A stretch of DNA of 64,000 bases from CADEED01 sp035286365. Lineage in GTDB: Bacteria; Pseudomonadota; Gammaproteobacteria; Steroidobacterales; Steroidobacteraceae. Where the stretch lies: positions 1-64,000 of the forward strand of contig DATHJZ010000069.1 in NCBI GenBank assembly GCA_035286365.1, written 5' to 3'. The translations under genes were made by a program, and so were the position numbers. The number at the start of each line of letters is the position of its first letter. Positions within the stretch are counted from its first letter, which is position 1. Shown piece by piece: positions 52,133 through 61,830 of the stretch. Under the pieces are notes generated by a model that was not told the origin of the DNA, did no database searches, and worked only from the letters and a program-made list of their open reading frames with translations.

Positions 52133-55100
52133 ATGAAGACGACTCTGTGCGCGGCCCTGGCTCTCGGCCTGACCTTGTGCGCCGGCGCGCAGCAACCCGC
52201 CCCTGCTGCCAACACCGCCGCGGCTGCCTCGCGCGACCTGTGGCTGGCCGATGAAGGCCGCTACGCGCGGCAATGGCTTTTGTTGGGTCCGCTGCGCACC
52301 TCGCAGGCCGACGAGCTGGCGAAAGCCGGCGCCGCCGCGCAGTTCACGTCGCCCGCAAGTGGCGTCGAACAGCGCTTCGCAGACAGCAGAGTCGTCACGT
52401 GGCGCCAGCAGGGCACTTACGGCGACATCCTGGACGGCTTCAGCGGCATGCAGGATGGCGAGGCGGGATTTGCACTCGCGACGATCGAACGCGCGTCCGC
52501 GGGCGAGGCCATATTGCTGTTAGGCGGCAATGTGCGCGGCGTGTGGGTGAACGGCCAATGGAATGTAGGCGCGGACAGTTCGCCCGCCTTCGTCATCGAT
52601 GGCACCGAGGTTGCGGCGAAACTCGTGGCCGGAACCAATCGGATCCTGTTGCGGGTCGAACGCCTCGACCGGCCGGTCTTGCTGTCGCTGCGCGTGGTGC
52701 AGCCGGGCTTCGTCGGCGATGTCGCCGGCGCAATCGCGCCGTACATCGTCTCCGATACCGCGGACACATTGATCGTCGCGTCCGGAACGCGACCCGGTGC
52801 GATCACGTCCGCCATTTCCTACGACGCCATTGCGCCCGGCGGGCGCGTGATGGCGAACCTCGGTCCGCCGCGCAGCACTCCCGCGAAGTTCAACACCGTC
52901 GGCTGGCCGGGGGGTCCCTATGAGATTCGGGTAGCTGCGAGGAATGAACTGAACGAGATGGCAATCGTTCACCTGCCCTGGTTCAAGGGTGACGCACAGG
53001 TCGCGGCCCAGCGCCTGCTCGACGCTGCCGCGGCGCCCGCCGCCGACGATCACGTGAAGATGCTGGCGGAGATGGTGCGCGATCGCTCCCCGGGCGAATG
53101 GCGCGACCTGCATTCGCCGCTCATGGAATACGCCGAGCTGCTGCTCGAACGCGCCGGGCAGACCGGCGGCGCGCGCAGCAGCGGTTTCGTGCGCCTCGCC
53201 TGGACCGACGACATCGACGGCTCGACCCAGTTCTGCCGTGCCTATCTACCCGACCGGTATGACGCGCACACGCCGCTGCCGGCCATGCTGTTCCTGCACG
53301 GCTACAACCCGCCGAATCCGCCCTACGTGCGCTGGTGGTCGATCGCCGATCGGCACAACGGCGTAGCCGAGCGGCACGACATGATCGTGCTCGAGCCCAT
53401 GGGGCGCGGCAACGTGGACTATCGCTGGATGGGCGAGGCCGACGTGCTGCGCTGCCTGGCTGAAGCCAGGCGGCGCTTCGCTATCGATGCCGTTCGCGTG
53501 TACCTCAGCGGCGAATCCATGGGTGGCAACGGCACCTGGCTGATCGCTTCCCGCAATCCGCAGCTGTTTGCCGCGGCCGCGCCGGTTTACGGCGGCTGGG
53601 ATTACCGCATCAATGTGAATGGCTACGCGTACACGAATCCCGAGGCGACGCGCCCGATGGAAAGATTCCTGCACGAGGCGCATGCGTCGTTCGCGGGCGC
53701 CGAGGGCCTGCGCAACGTGCCGTTGTTCGTCCTGCACGGCGACAGTGACACGGCCGTGCCGGTCGAGCAGTCGCGGCACGGCGTGCGCATGTTGCAGCGC
53801 TGGGGCTACGACATTCGTTATCGCGAGATTCCCGGGCGCGGGCATGAAGATCTGAAGGCGCGCGACGAGATCGCGGGCTGGTTGCTGGCGCATCGCCGTA
53901 TTGAAGCGCCGCGCGAAGTGCGGCTACGCTCCTACGATCTGGCCGGCGCCGCGGCGCACTGGGTGCGCGTGACCGCGTACGACGACCCGTTCGAGATGAT
54001 CGAAGCGCGCGCCCGGATCGTGGGCGACCTCACGATCCGGCTCGACACCCGCAATGTCAGCAGCGTTTCGCTTGCACCGCCCGATCTGCACGCGAGCGAC
54101 CGTCCGCGCCGGGACGAATGGCAGGTGGTCTGGAACAACGTGCGGCAGCTGAGCGTCATGAAGGACGGGAAGCTGCAGCTGAGCCGCGCCGATGCAAAGC
54201 CTGCGCCGGGCGACAAATCTCCTGCGCTCGAGGGCCGGCTCTCCTATTTCTTCAATACGCCTTTCGCCATCGTCGTCGGCACCCGCTCGAAGGATGCCGA
54301 CATGGTCGCGGGGCTCGCCGCCAAGGCCGACGCGCTGCGCAGTATCTGGGTGCGCTGGCAACATGTGCCGCCGCGGGTATACCTCGACCGCGACGTCACA
54401 CCGGAGGTGCAGCGGCGCTATTCGCTGCTGTTGTTAGGAGGCGCGAGCGCCAACAGCGTGAGCGCGCGGTTGGCATCGAATCTGCCGATGAGGGTCGCGC
54501 GCGATTCCGTCACCATCGACGGCCGCAGATTCGCCGCGACTGACGCAGTCGCACAGATGCTCTATCGGCACCCGGACAATCCACAGCGCTACGTGTTGCT
54601 GGTCGAGCCCACCTCGCCCGCTGGCCTGCGCTACTGGAATCCACAGCAGTACTGGCATGCGCTCAACGGCTTTCCGATGAACTTCTGGGACTGGACCATC
54701 GTTGACGGCCGGCACGTCACGCAGTCATCCGGCCTCGCGCCGGATCGCGGCTGGGTTGCCGCGGGAGTCTTCGACCGCCACTGGCGCCGCAACGATGCTT
54801 TCACTGTGCTCGGCGACCCGGAACTGCGCTCGCGCGCGCACCTGCGCCATGCGCCGGCGCGCGGCTTCAAACTACCGGCCGGGGCGCTGGACGCGCTCGC
54901 CGGCAGCTACCAGATAAATACCGGACAGATTGGCGGTGGCGGCCTGATCAACGTCGCGCGTGCCGGCGACACGCTCACGGCCAGCGCGCCCGAGGGCGGG
55001 CGGGCGTTCACGCTCGAGGCCGAAACCGACAACGATTTCGCGATCGAGGGTTTGGGAACACCCGTGACCTTCCTGCGCAATGACGCCGGCCTCGTCACGG

Positions 55101-55159
55101 GCCTGCAGTACCACTACAACGGCCAGGAAATCATCGCCACGCGGGTTAACGGATCTTAA
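52133..55159 (+). CDS. Large exported multidomain esterase/hydrolase
   Basis: 1008 residues with a signal peptide (CAGAQ|QPAP). The N-terminal ~350 residues are beta-rich with WLLLGPLRTSQADEL (quoted to 15 residues), resembling carbohydrate-binding-like domains. A complete alpha/beta hydrolase domain (about 360-590) has LFLHGYNPP, nucleophile Ser462 in SGESMGGNG, Asp539 in HGDSDTAVP and His571 in GRGHEDL, like dienelactone-hydrolase or feruloyl-esterase-type enzymes. The last ~400 residues hold another beta-rich region that I do not recognise. The carbohydrate-degrading setting makes a polysaccharide esterase plausible, but the substrate is not readable. GAGAGGG precedes the ATG. Confidence 0.75.
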   Translation: MKTTLCAALALGLTLCAGAQQPAPAANTAAAASRDLWLADEGRYARQWLLLGPLRTSQADELAKAGAAAQFTSPASGVEQRFADSRVVTWRQQGTYGDILDGFSGMQDGEAGFALATIERASAGEAILLLGGNVRGVWVNGQWNVGADSSPAFVIDGTEVAAKLVAGTNRILLRVERLDRPVLLSLRVVQPGFVGDVAGAIAPYIVSDTADTLIVASGTRPGAITSAISYDAIAPGGRVMANLGPPRSTPAKFNTVGWPGGPYEIRVAARNELNEMAIVHLPWFKGDAQVAAQRLLDAAAAPAADDHVKMLAEMVRDRSPGEWRDLHSPLMEYAELLLERAGQTGGARSSGFVRLAWTDDIDGSTQFCRAYLPDRYDAHTPLPAMLFLHGYNPPNPPYVRWWSIADRHNGVAERHDMIVLEPMGRGNVDYRWMGEADVLRCLAEARRRFAIDAVRVYLSGESMGGNGTWLIASRNPQLFAAAAPVYGGWDYRINVNGYAYTNPEATRPMERFLHEAHASFAGAEGLRNVPLFVLHGDSDTAVPVEQSRHGVRMLQRWGYDIRYREIPGRGHEDLKARDEIAGWLLAHRRIEAPREVRLRSYDLAGAAAHWVRVTAYDDPFEMIEARARIVGDLTIRLDTRNVSSVSLAPPDLHASDRPRRDEWQVVWNNVRQLSVMKDGKLQLSRADAKPAPGDKSPALEGRLSYFFNTPFAIVVGTRSKDADMVAGLAAKADALRSIWVRWQHVPPRVYLDRDVTPEVQRRYSLLLLGGASANSVSARLASNLPMRVARDSVTIDGRRFAATDAVAQMLYRHPDNPQRYVLLVEPTSPAGLRYWNPQQYWHALNGFPMNFWDWTIVDGRHVTQSSGLAPDRGWVAAGVFDRHWRRNDAFTVLGDPELRSRAHLRHAPARGFKLPAGALDALAGSYQINTGQIGGGGLINVARAGDTLTASAPEGGRAFTLEAETDNDFAIEGLGTPVTFLRNDAGLVTGLQYHYNGQEIIATRVNGS

Positions 55160-55214
55160 GGCGAGCGCTGTGCCCATCCCGTAAACTGCGCACCCCGAAT
55201 GTGAAGAGACGCGC

Positions 55215-56021
55215 ATGTCCTGGCTCGAAGCGATCATCCTTGGCCTGGTCGAAGGCATCACCGAGTTCCTGCCGATCTCGAGTACCGGCCACCTCATCAT
55301 CACGCGCTCGTTGTTAGGCCTGCAGGGCGCGGCGGTCGACCGCCACATCCTCATCATCCAGGGCGCGGCCATCCTCGCCGTCATCTGGGAATTCCGTCAG
55401 AAGCTGTTCCATACCGCGTTCACGCTGCACAGCGACGCGGTCTCGCGCCGCTTCGTCATCAATCTGTTCATCGTGTCGGTGCCGCTCGCGGCCCTCGGCC
55501 TGCTGTTCGAGGACCGGATCAAGGCCGTGTTGTTCAATCCCGTGTCGGTCGCGATCGCGCTGGTGGTCGGTGGCGTCATCATTCTGTGGGCCGAGAAGCG
55601 CCAGCACACCGAACGCGTGCAGAACGTGGACCAGCTGACCGCACTCGACGCGGTGAAGCTCGGCCTGTTCCAGGCGCTGGCGCTGATTCCGGGCACCAGC
55701 CGCTCGGGCGCGACCATCATCGGCGGATTGCTGTGCGGACTGTCGCGTCGTACGGCAGCGGAATTCTCGTTCTTCGCCGCCCTGCCCGTGCTGCTCGCGG
55801 CCACCGCCCTCGAAATCTGGAAGGCACGCGCCGATTTTGAAACTGCCGAAGTGGAAATGCTGGTGATGAGCTGCGTGGTTTCGTTCATCAGTGCGCTGCT
55901 CGCGACGAAATTCCTGCTGCGCCTGGTGAGCAAGCATTCTTTCGCGGCGTTCGCCTGGTACCGCATTGCCTTCGGCGTGATCATCCTGATCACCGCCTAT
56001 ACGGGCGTGGTGCGCTGGTAG
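55215..56021 (+). CDS. uppP: Undecaprenyl-diphosphate phosphatase
   Basis: 268 residues, about eight transmembrane helices. Both signature motifs of BacA/UppP are present: LVEGITEFLPISSTGHL near the N-terminus and ALIPGTSRSGATIIGGLL in the middle. It recycles the lipid carrier for peptidoglycan and other wall polymers and gives bacitracin tolerance. ATG at 55215 follows GAAGAGA. It converges on the TIR protein gene with 22 bases between stops. Confidence 0.96.
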   Translation: MSWLEAIILGLVEGITEFLPISSTGHLIITRSLLGLQGAAVDRHILIIQGAAILAVIWEFRQKLFHTAFTLHSDAVSRRFVINLFIVSVPLAALGLLFEDRIKAVLFNPVSVAIALVVGGVIILWAEKRQHTERVQNVDQLTALDAVKLGLFQALALIPGTSRSGATIIGGLLCGLSRRTAAEFSFFAALPVLLAATALEIWKARADFETAEVEMLVMSCVVSFISALLATKFLLRLVSKHSFAAFAWYRIAFGVIILITAYTGVVRW

Positions 56022-56043
56022 CCAGCCAAGCTGCCCGCGGCTC

Positions 56044-58092
56044 TCAGCTGCCAGCCGCCAGGGCCGCGCACAACGGGATATCCTTCTCTTCCTTCGTCCC
56101 GCACACGTCGGGTTGTGTGCCGGTCTGCTTCCAATAGGCGACGTAGCCTAACTTCTGCATCAGCGGCAGGAAGCGCGGATCGGCGCGCATCGCGCGCGTG
56201 GAGGGCATGAACCAAGGTGGGTAGTAGTAACGCAGCAGCAGGTGCGCTTTTTCGGAGGTGTCGATCATTTCGAAGGCTTTGTCGATGTCCCCCAGCATGG
56301 CTGCCGCCTGCACGACCATGTGCGGACTGTCGAACTCCGTGAGACAGGCTTCCGCCTTCTTCGCGGCCGCGAGCTTCGCTTGGGCGCCCGTCAGCTTCAT
56401 CGACGCATGCAGATTGCGGTAGCAAGGAACGACGTACGCGGGCAGTGTTCCCGGGGCTTGCTGAAACAATCGTTCCGTGTCGCCGGTACCCGTGAAGATC
56501 GAGGCAGCGACCGCAAACTCCCAGGTCCACATGTCCGGCCGCGCCTGCATGAGCTTGTCGATGCGCTCATCCCAGCTAGTTTGTCCCGGGATGATCAGTC
56601 CCGACGCGGCAAGTGCCACTGCGTAGGCGGTGACATTGGACGCTGTAAGGGAGTCGACGTCGGTCGCAGACTTCAGATATCCGACGGCGTCGCGCACGCG
56701 GCCGACCGCGAGCATGCTGGCGCCCGCCGAGCGGTTGGCGCGCGCATACCAATACGCGTCGCTCGGCCTGGGAGCCTGCTCGAGGCTGCGTTCGATCGCC
56801 GGTATCCACGCCAGCGGCGCCGCATTCGTTGCCAGGGAAAGCCCCTGCTGGGCAGTGGCGGTTGCATACGCGCGCGGACGCAACTTCTGCGCCCGTGCGA
56901 GCGATTCACCGGACTCCCGCAGCATGGTGGTGCGCTGCGCCGGCGATGCGGGTGGTAACGCGTACACCAGAAAGAATGCGAACGACGCATCCCGGTCGGG
57001 ACCGCCAAGGTCCCGCTGCACCATTTGCCGCAAGAGTCCGATGAATTTGGTGAGACCACCTTGCGTGTGAATCGCGCCGCAGGCCGGCGCCACCAGCGAC
57101 AGTGTCTGTTCGTCGTGCGGTCCTTCTTCGCCCGTGTATGCGCTCGTGGTGATGCAGTCGGTCACTTCGACCACTCTGTCGGACGCGCTGAATCCGGTCG
57201 GCACCGGAGTAGCGATGGCTCCGTCCAGCGTGCCTTCCCACAATGTAATGCGCGAGGGCACGTCTTCCAGCCGCATCGTGAATCGAGCGCGGTCGCCATC
57301 GCGCCGCACGTCACCGCTCAAGGCGTACTTCGCGCCGAGTTCGCCGGCCCGATCCAGCCGAGGCTTGTCCGGCGCGCCGGAGACGTCGGCGCGCGCGATC
57401 GTTTTCACGCGTTGAGCGGCGAAGTTGACGAAGCTCTCGTCGGTCGCGAGCGCGGCGATGTTCTTCGTGGCCAGATCGCCGTCGGTGGCGGTGAAACCGA
57501 AAAACGCGACGCGTTGTGACTGGCCAGGATCGTCCGCTGCCTTCCCGGACGGGCCGAGCGCGAAGTAGGCGGAAGCCACGATCAGCGCAGCCAGTGCCAA
57601 CGCGCCCACGACAAACGGCGTCCAGCGCCTTTGTCGAGCGACAACCGCGGCGAGCGCGCTGGATTCCCCCGCCGGCGGACTGACCGCCTGCCCGACCAAC
57701 GCCGCGAGCTGCTCGGCGAGCACCGCCAGGCGGGTCTCGGTGTGCTCGTATGCCTCGAACCAGTTGCGGCTCGCGAGCTCGTATAGAAACGCACCTTCGG
57801 GGCGGATGTCCTCGAGGCGGACCGGGATCACGACCTTCTTCTGCATGGTCGCAGCCGAGAGCTCTTTGACGATCTCGTCAGACTGCGCTGCGCTCTTCGA
57901 GAACAGCAACACGAACACCGGCGCCTCGACCAGCGCCTTAGCGGTGCGGGCGCGCCAGTCTTCTCCCGCTGACAACAGCGCGTCGTACCAGGCATTGACG
58001 CCGCGTTCCGCGAGCAGGCGATGCAGCAGCTCGGCCTTGAGTTGATCCGAACGGCGGTAGCTGATGAAAACGTCGTGGGTACTACGCGGCAT
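56044..58092 (-). CDS. TIR-domain transmembrane protein with periplasmic repeat region
   Basis: 682 residues. Residues 1-130 are a TIR domain (HDVFISYRRSDQLKAELL, quoted in part as VFISYRRSD; VFVLLFSKSAAQSDEIVKEL, in part SDEIVKEL), with Glu77 at the position of the catalytic Glu in NAD-cleaving TIR enzymes. One transmembrane helix spans about 159-179. The extracytoplasmic part has a FlgO/TolB-like segment (about 190-300, VAFFGFTATDGDLATKNIAAL in part) and a helical TPR-like region to the end. The layout mirrors CadC/adenylate-cyclase-type proteins with the cytoplasmic output replaced by TIR. Signalling or defence roles are both possible; no defence genes flank it. Confidence 0.8.
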   Translation of the reverse strand: MPRSTHDVFISYRRSDQLKAELLHRLLAERGVNAWYDALLSAGEDWRARTAKALVEAPVFVLLFSKSAAQSDEIVKELSAATMQKKVVIPVRLEDIRPEGAFLYELASRNWFEAYEHTETRLAVLAEQLAALVGQAVSPPAGESSALAAVVARQRRWTPFVVGALALAALIVASAYFALGPSGKAADDPGQSQRVAFFGFTATDGDLATKNIAALATDESFVNFAAQRVKTIARADVSGAPDKPRLDRAGELGAKYALSGDVRRDGDRARFTMRLEDVPSRITLWEGTLDGAIATPVPTGFSASDRVVEVTDCITTSAYTGEEGPHDEQTLSLVAPACGAIHTQGGLTKFIGLLRQMVQRDLGGPDRDASFAFFLVYALPPASPAQRTTMLRESGESLARAQKLRPRAYATATAQQGLSLATNAAPLAWIPAIERSLEQAPRPSDAYWYARANRSAGASMLAVGRVRDAVGYLKSATDVDSLTASNVTAYAVALAASGLIIPGQTSWDERIDKLMQARPDMWTWEFAVAASIFTGTGDTERLFQQAPGTLPAYVVPCYRNLHASMKLTGAQAKLAAAKKAEACLTEFDSPHMVVQAAAMLGDIDKAFEMIDTSEKAHLLLRYYYPPWFMPSTRAMRADPRFLPLMQKLGYVAYWKQTGTQPDVCGTKEEKDIPLCAALAAGS

Positions 58093-58640
58093 GGAGCATT
58101 GGTTGTTCTTCTGGTCGGAATATTACCTCAGCGATTCGCCGAAATTCCCGCTGTTTTCTCGTCGTGTGCGGGCAAGTGCCGCTTCCTGGGGTCTTTGCGT
58201 CCAGCGGTCGGGCGCGGGGGAGTGTCGAGGCCGCCGGGACGACGAAACACGCAACTCGCTTCTCCACCGCCCGCACATTTCCAACGCATTGGTGGAATCA
58301 TTCTCGTCACGGCCTAAACGGCCGCGTGCGCCGGTAGTTAGATTCAAACGCCGCTGTAATTCTTGCAACGCGCGCATCCTGCCGGTCATGCGATGCGCTT
58401 GACTACAAGCCTGCGCGTCGCGGCTTAAGGGTAATGCGCGCGCCATGGCGACCCTCCAAACCAGCAGCCTCGATGTAAGTGCCCTCCCGCGCAGTTGGCG
58501 GACACTTGCCTTTCAGCCACTTGGATGACGCGCCCGGGCGTGGGTCGCCCGCGCGCCCTGTGCATTCGTTTGGCTGGCCTGCAACTTGCTCTTCTCCGCG
58601 CAGGCGCATCAGGACGATGCGCATGCGAGGGAGACGATTC
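58093..58640. other. Intergenic region upstream of the propeller gene array
   Basis: 548 bases between the divergent TIR gene and the array. I found no convincing gene on either strand; several frames are open because of the base composition. It should contain the array promoter. One GC-rich inverted repeat (GCGCCCGGGCG with CGCCCGCGCGC, about 58529-58557) is visible. Leader length to the first start codon is unknown. Confidence 0.4.
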
Positions 58641-60230
58641 ATGCCTGCTTTTTCGAAGTTCGGCCGCCGGCTCGGCGGTCTCTTCGTGCTGCTCGGAGTG
58701 TTCGTGGCGAGCGCCGCGGCCGCACCACCCGCCGCCCCGATGGTCACGGCCGGCGCGGACATCAAGCAACTGCAGTTCGACTGGCAGATCGTGCCGCGGT
58801 CCAACTACTACGAACTGTGGTTCAAGGCGGACAACGGCTCCTCCCCGGCCCGCTTAAGCGAACAGGTCCCCTGGCGGCCGCGTGCACTCACGCGAGTGTC
58901 CGCACACCTGCTCGACTGGCAGCAGGCTCGCTATATCGTGAAGGCCTGCAATCCTTCAGGTTGTGGCCAGTCGGCGCCGCTCGCCGTCGAGGACCTGATG
59001 TTCGACGCAGTCGGCTATTTCAAGCCGAGCCAGACGCGTCCCCTGGGCGCATTTGGCGTCGCGATGACGCTATCCGAAGACGGCCAGACGATGGCCGTGG
59101 TCGCGAACGGCGATCCCTCGACCGGTGCGGATCAACACGGCACTGTGGCGGTGTACGTGTTTGCGAAATCCGGCAGCCAGTGGCGCCAGCAGGCGCGCCT
59201 GGTTCCCAATCCGTCCAATCTCAACAATGGCGAGACACCGGCGATTTCGCTGAGCGGCAACGGCAATGTACTCGCCCTCGGCTTGTTGGCCGCCGATCCG
59301 ATTGGACCTGCGCCGTCCTCGGTGTCCGGTTCCGTGTATGTGTTTCGCCGCACGGGCACAACGTGGATCCAGCAACAGCGGATCGATCGGCGACCCGCGG
59401 ATTCCTTTCTCGGCTACATCACCAGGCTCGATGAGGCTGGCAACACGTTGTTAGTCGTCAGCGCGAGCCAGGGCGGGACCGCGAAAGTCTACAAGTACGC
59501 GCTTGGCATATGGAACTTGTCAGGCAGCGTGCCGGGACCCGGCGGCGGAACCAATTGCAACGCCATCACGCTGAGCGGTGACGGCCTCACCATCGCGCGC
59601 ACCTGCCGTTGGCCGCAGGGCACCGCGATGAAATTGCAATTGTTCACGGGCAGCGCCTGGACGATGAGCGAGGTACGGCCGCTCACCACGCACGCGCCGG
59701 ACTACGAGATCTACGAGATCGCGACCAGCTACGACGCCGGGATCATCTCGGCTGCGGAGTTCCCGACCGGCAATGAGGCCGATCAGTTTCCGTCGGTGCA
59801 CGTCATCGATCGGCTGCGCGGCACTTCGGATGCGTTGACTCCTTATTGGCCTTGCCTGGATCAATGGCGGAGCGCGTTCGGGAGAAACCTCGCGGTGAGC
59901 CGCGACGGCACCTTCATCGCGGTTTCTGATCCGGCCGACAAATGCGTCGCTACGGGATCGCATCGATTCAACTCGGGAACCGGGCCGCAAGCGACCGGCG
60001 CCGTCTACATCTTTCAGCATCACAGTTCCGGCAGCTGGCCGTATCGCCGCGTTCTCAAGGCCAACAATTCGCTGGTCGGCAACGAGAACTTCAGCGGCGC
60101 GCTCGCGTTCGCCGAAAACGGCAAGACCTTCGCGGTCGCGCAGGTGGGCGACAACAGTGCCGCCACGGGCATCAACGGCGACCGCACTGACAACTCGAAG
60201 GTGGCTGCCGGCGCCGTCTGGCTCTACTGA
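58641..60230 (+). CDS. Secreted Fn3-like/FG-GAP propeller protein, array copy 1
   Basis: 529 residues with a signal peptide (ASAAA|APPAAP). Residues about 35-125 are a fibronectin-III-like domain (ADIKQLQFDWQIVPRSNYYE in part as QLQFDWQIVPRSNYYELW; HLLDWQQARYIVKACN). The rest is a propeller of FG-GAP/integrin-like blades with recurrent LSEDGQT, SGDGLT and SRDGTF turns and W..Q.R strands. The C-terminus ATGINGDRTDNS..AAGAVWLY is shared by all copies. Function unknown; adhesion or glycan binding is plausible for the fold. ATG at 58641 follows GAGGGAG; the frame is open further upstream but without a signal peptide. First gene of a tightly spaced tandem array. Confidence 0.8.
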   Translation: MPAFSKFGRRLGGLFVLLGVFVASAAAAPPAAPMVTAGADIKQLQFDWQIVPRSNYYELWFKADNGSSPARLSEQVPWRPRALTRVSAHLLDWQQARYIVKACNPSGCGQSAPLAVEDLMFDAVGYFKPSQTRPLGAFGVAMTLSEDGQTMAVVANGDPSTGADQHGTVAVYVFAKSGSQWRQQARLVPNPSNLNNGETPAISLSGNGNVLALGLLAADPIGPAPSSVSGSVYVFRRTGTTWIQQQRIDRRPADSFLGYITRLDEAGNTLLVVSASQGGTAKVYKYALGIWNLSGSVPGPGGGTNCNAITLSGDGLTIARTCRWPQGTAMKLQLFTGSAWTMSEVRPLTTHAPDYEIYEIATSYDAGIISAAEFPTGNEADQFPSVHVIDRLRGTSDALTPYWPCLDQWRSAFGRNLAVSRDGTFIAVSDPADKCVATGSHRFNSGTGPQATGAVYIFQHHSSGSWPYRRVLKANNSLVGNENFSGALAFAENGKTFAVAQVGDNSAATGINGDRTDNSKVAAGAVWLY

Positions 60231-60238
60231 GGAACGTC

Positions 60239-61822
60239 ATGAACTTTTATACGACGAAGGGATTCTTCGCATTCGCACTCACCTTGCTGGGTGCTTCGCC
60301 AGCATTCACCGCGCCGCCGGTGGCGCCGCAGGTCACCGTGGGCGCGGAGATCAAGCAGCTGCACTTCGACTGGAGCATCGTGCCGCGCTCGAACTACTAC
60401 GAGTTCTGGTTCAAGGCAAACAACGGTGCGCCCTGGGTCAAGTTCTCCGAGCTTCAGCCGTGGCAACCGCACGCGGTCAACAACATTTCGGCGCATCTGC
60501 TCGACTGGGACCAGGCGCGTTACCAGATCAAGGCATGCAACTTCTCGGGCTGCACGCCCTCCCCCGAACTCGCGGTGCACGACCGCATGTTCGAGAGCAT
60601 TGGCTACTTCAAGCCGAGTGGCAGCTACCGCGCCGCGAGATTCGGCTCAAGTGCTTCGATCTCGGAAGACGGGCAAACCATCGCGGCGTTCGCCGCCGAT
60701 GAACCCGTTCCAGGCGGTCACGTCAGTACGCTTTACATCTTCGCCAAGGTGAACGGCTCCTGGCAGCAGCAGAAGCGCATCATCCCGTCCACCACTGTGC
60801 CGGATCGGCACAACGTCGGCGAATTCTTTGAGGGCCAGAACACGGTTGCCCTGAGTGCCGACGGCAACCGGCTCGTGACTTCGCTGCTCGTATGTGACGC
60901 GCCAGGCGGCACTTGTGATCACATGCTGTCGGTATGGCATCGGAGCGGCCCGACCTGGACGCGGGAGTACCAGGTCGTCGGCCAGAGCATTTACAGCTAT
61001 TTGGATCCGGTGCAAATCAACGAAGCAGGCGATCGAATTCTGATCGGCGCCGGGAATGAGCTGGCGATTTTCGAGCGCACCGCGGCCGGCTGGACGAAGC
61101 ACGCGCCGCTGCCAGCCGTGCCCGCTAACTACCTTTGCGACTACACCGGGCTGAGCGGTGACGGCATGACTCTCGCACATGCGTGCTATGTCGGCACCGG
61201 GGTGCACTTGTTGATCGCGAAAGCACCGGGATGGAACATTACCCAGGACTACGCGCTGTCGTGGCCCCTGCGCCACGCGTTCGGCGGCTTCGCGATCGAC
61301 TATGCGGGCGCGACGGTAGCGCTCGCGACCAACAGTGAAACCATCGAGGCCCCGCCGCCCGATGCGCGCTCGCAGGTGCAGGTGCTCAGATTGGCAAATG
61401 GGTCCTTGTCGACCGCGATTATCCGCGCGGAAGGCTGGACGCCGAGCTACCGCAACTTCATCGGCGGCGCGCTCGCGCTGAGCCGGGATGGAAGTCTGCT
61501 CGCTGTCGGCGACTCTTCGGATCAGGGGCTGGGGCGCGGCGTGCTATCTCCACCCTTGCAGGCAGGCGATCCCGCCGCCGTCTTCCAGACGGGCGCGACG
61601 TCTATCTATGAGCTGCGCCCGGCCGGACCGCACTTGCGGCGGGTGATCAAACCGAACGATCTGGTCCCGCGCTATCGGTTCAACGACCAGCCGCTGGCGT
61701 TCGCGAACAACGGCAAGACCTTGCTGATCGCCGATTCGGAAGACTCGAGCAATGCAACCGGAATCAACGGCGACCGTGACGACACGTCATTTTCCTCTGC
61801 GGGCGCGCTGTGGCTGTATTGA
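60239..61822 (+). CDS. Secreted Fn3-like/FG-GAP propeller protein, array copy 2
   Basis: 527 residues, signal peptide (ASPAFT|APPVAP). Same architecture as copy 1: Fn3-like domain with LHFDWSIVPRSNYYEFWFKAN, HLLDWDQARYQIKACNFSGC, then a propeller (FGSSASISEDGQTIAAF, VALSADGNRLVTS, LSGDGMTLAHA, ALSRDGSLLAVG) and the common end ATGINGDRDDTS..SAGALWLY. It starts eight bases after copy 1 ends. It is closer to copy 3 than to copy 1, including long near-identical DNA stretches in the N-terminal half. Confidence 0.82.
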   Translation: MNFYTTKGFFAFALTLLGASPAFTAPPVAPQVTVGAEIKQLHFDWSIVPRSNYYEFWFKANNGAPWVKFSELQPWQPHAVNNISAHLLDWDQARYQIKACNFSGCTPSPELAVHDRMFESIGYFKPSGSYRAARFGSSASISEDGQTIAAFAADEPVPGGHVSTLYIFAKVNGSWQQQKRIIPSTTVPDRHNVGEFFEGQNTVALSADGNRLVTSLLVCDAPGGTCDHMLSVWHRSGPTWTREYQVVGQSIYSYLDPVQINEAGDRILIGAGNELAIFERTAAGWTKHAPLPAVPANYLCDYTGLSGDGMTLAHACYVGTGVHLLIAKAPGWNITQDYALSWPLRHAFGGFAIDYAGATVALATNSETIEAPPPDARSQVQVLRLANGSLSTAIIRAEGWTPSYRNFIGGALALSRDGSLLAVGDSSDQGLGRGVLSPPLQAGDPAAVFQTGATSIYELRPAGPHLRRVIKPNDLVPRYRFNDQPLAFANNGKTLLIADSEDSSNATGINGDRDDTSFSSAGALWLY

Positions 61823-61830
61823 GGTACACA

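Noticed and set aside
56044..58092. Antiphage defence island around the TIR gene
   Set aside because: Neighbours are uppP and the propeller array; no other defence genes, integrase or island boundaries are visible.
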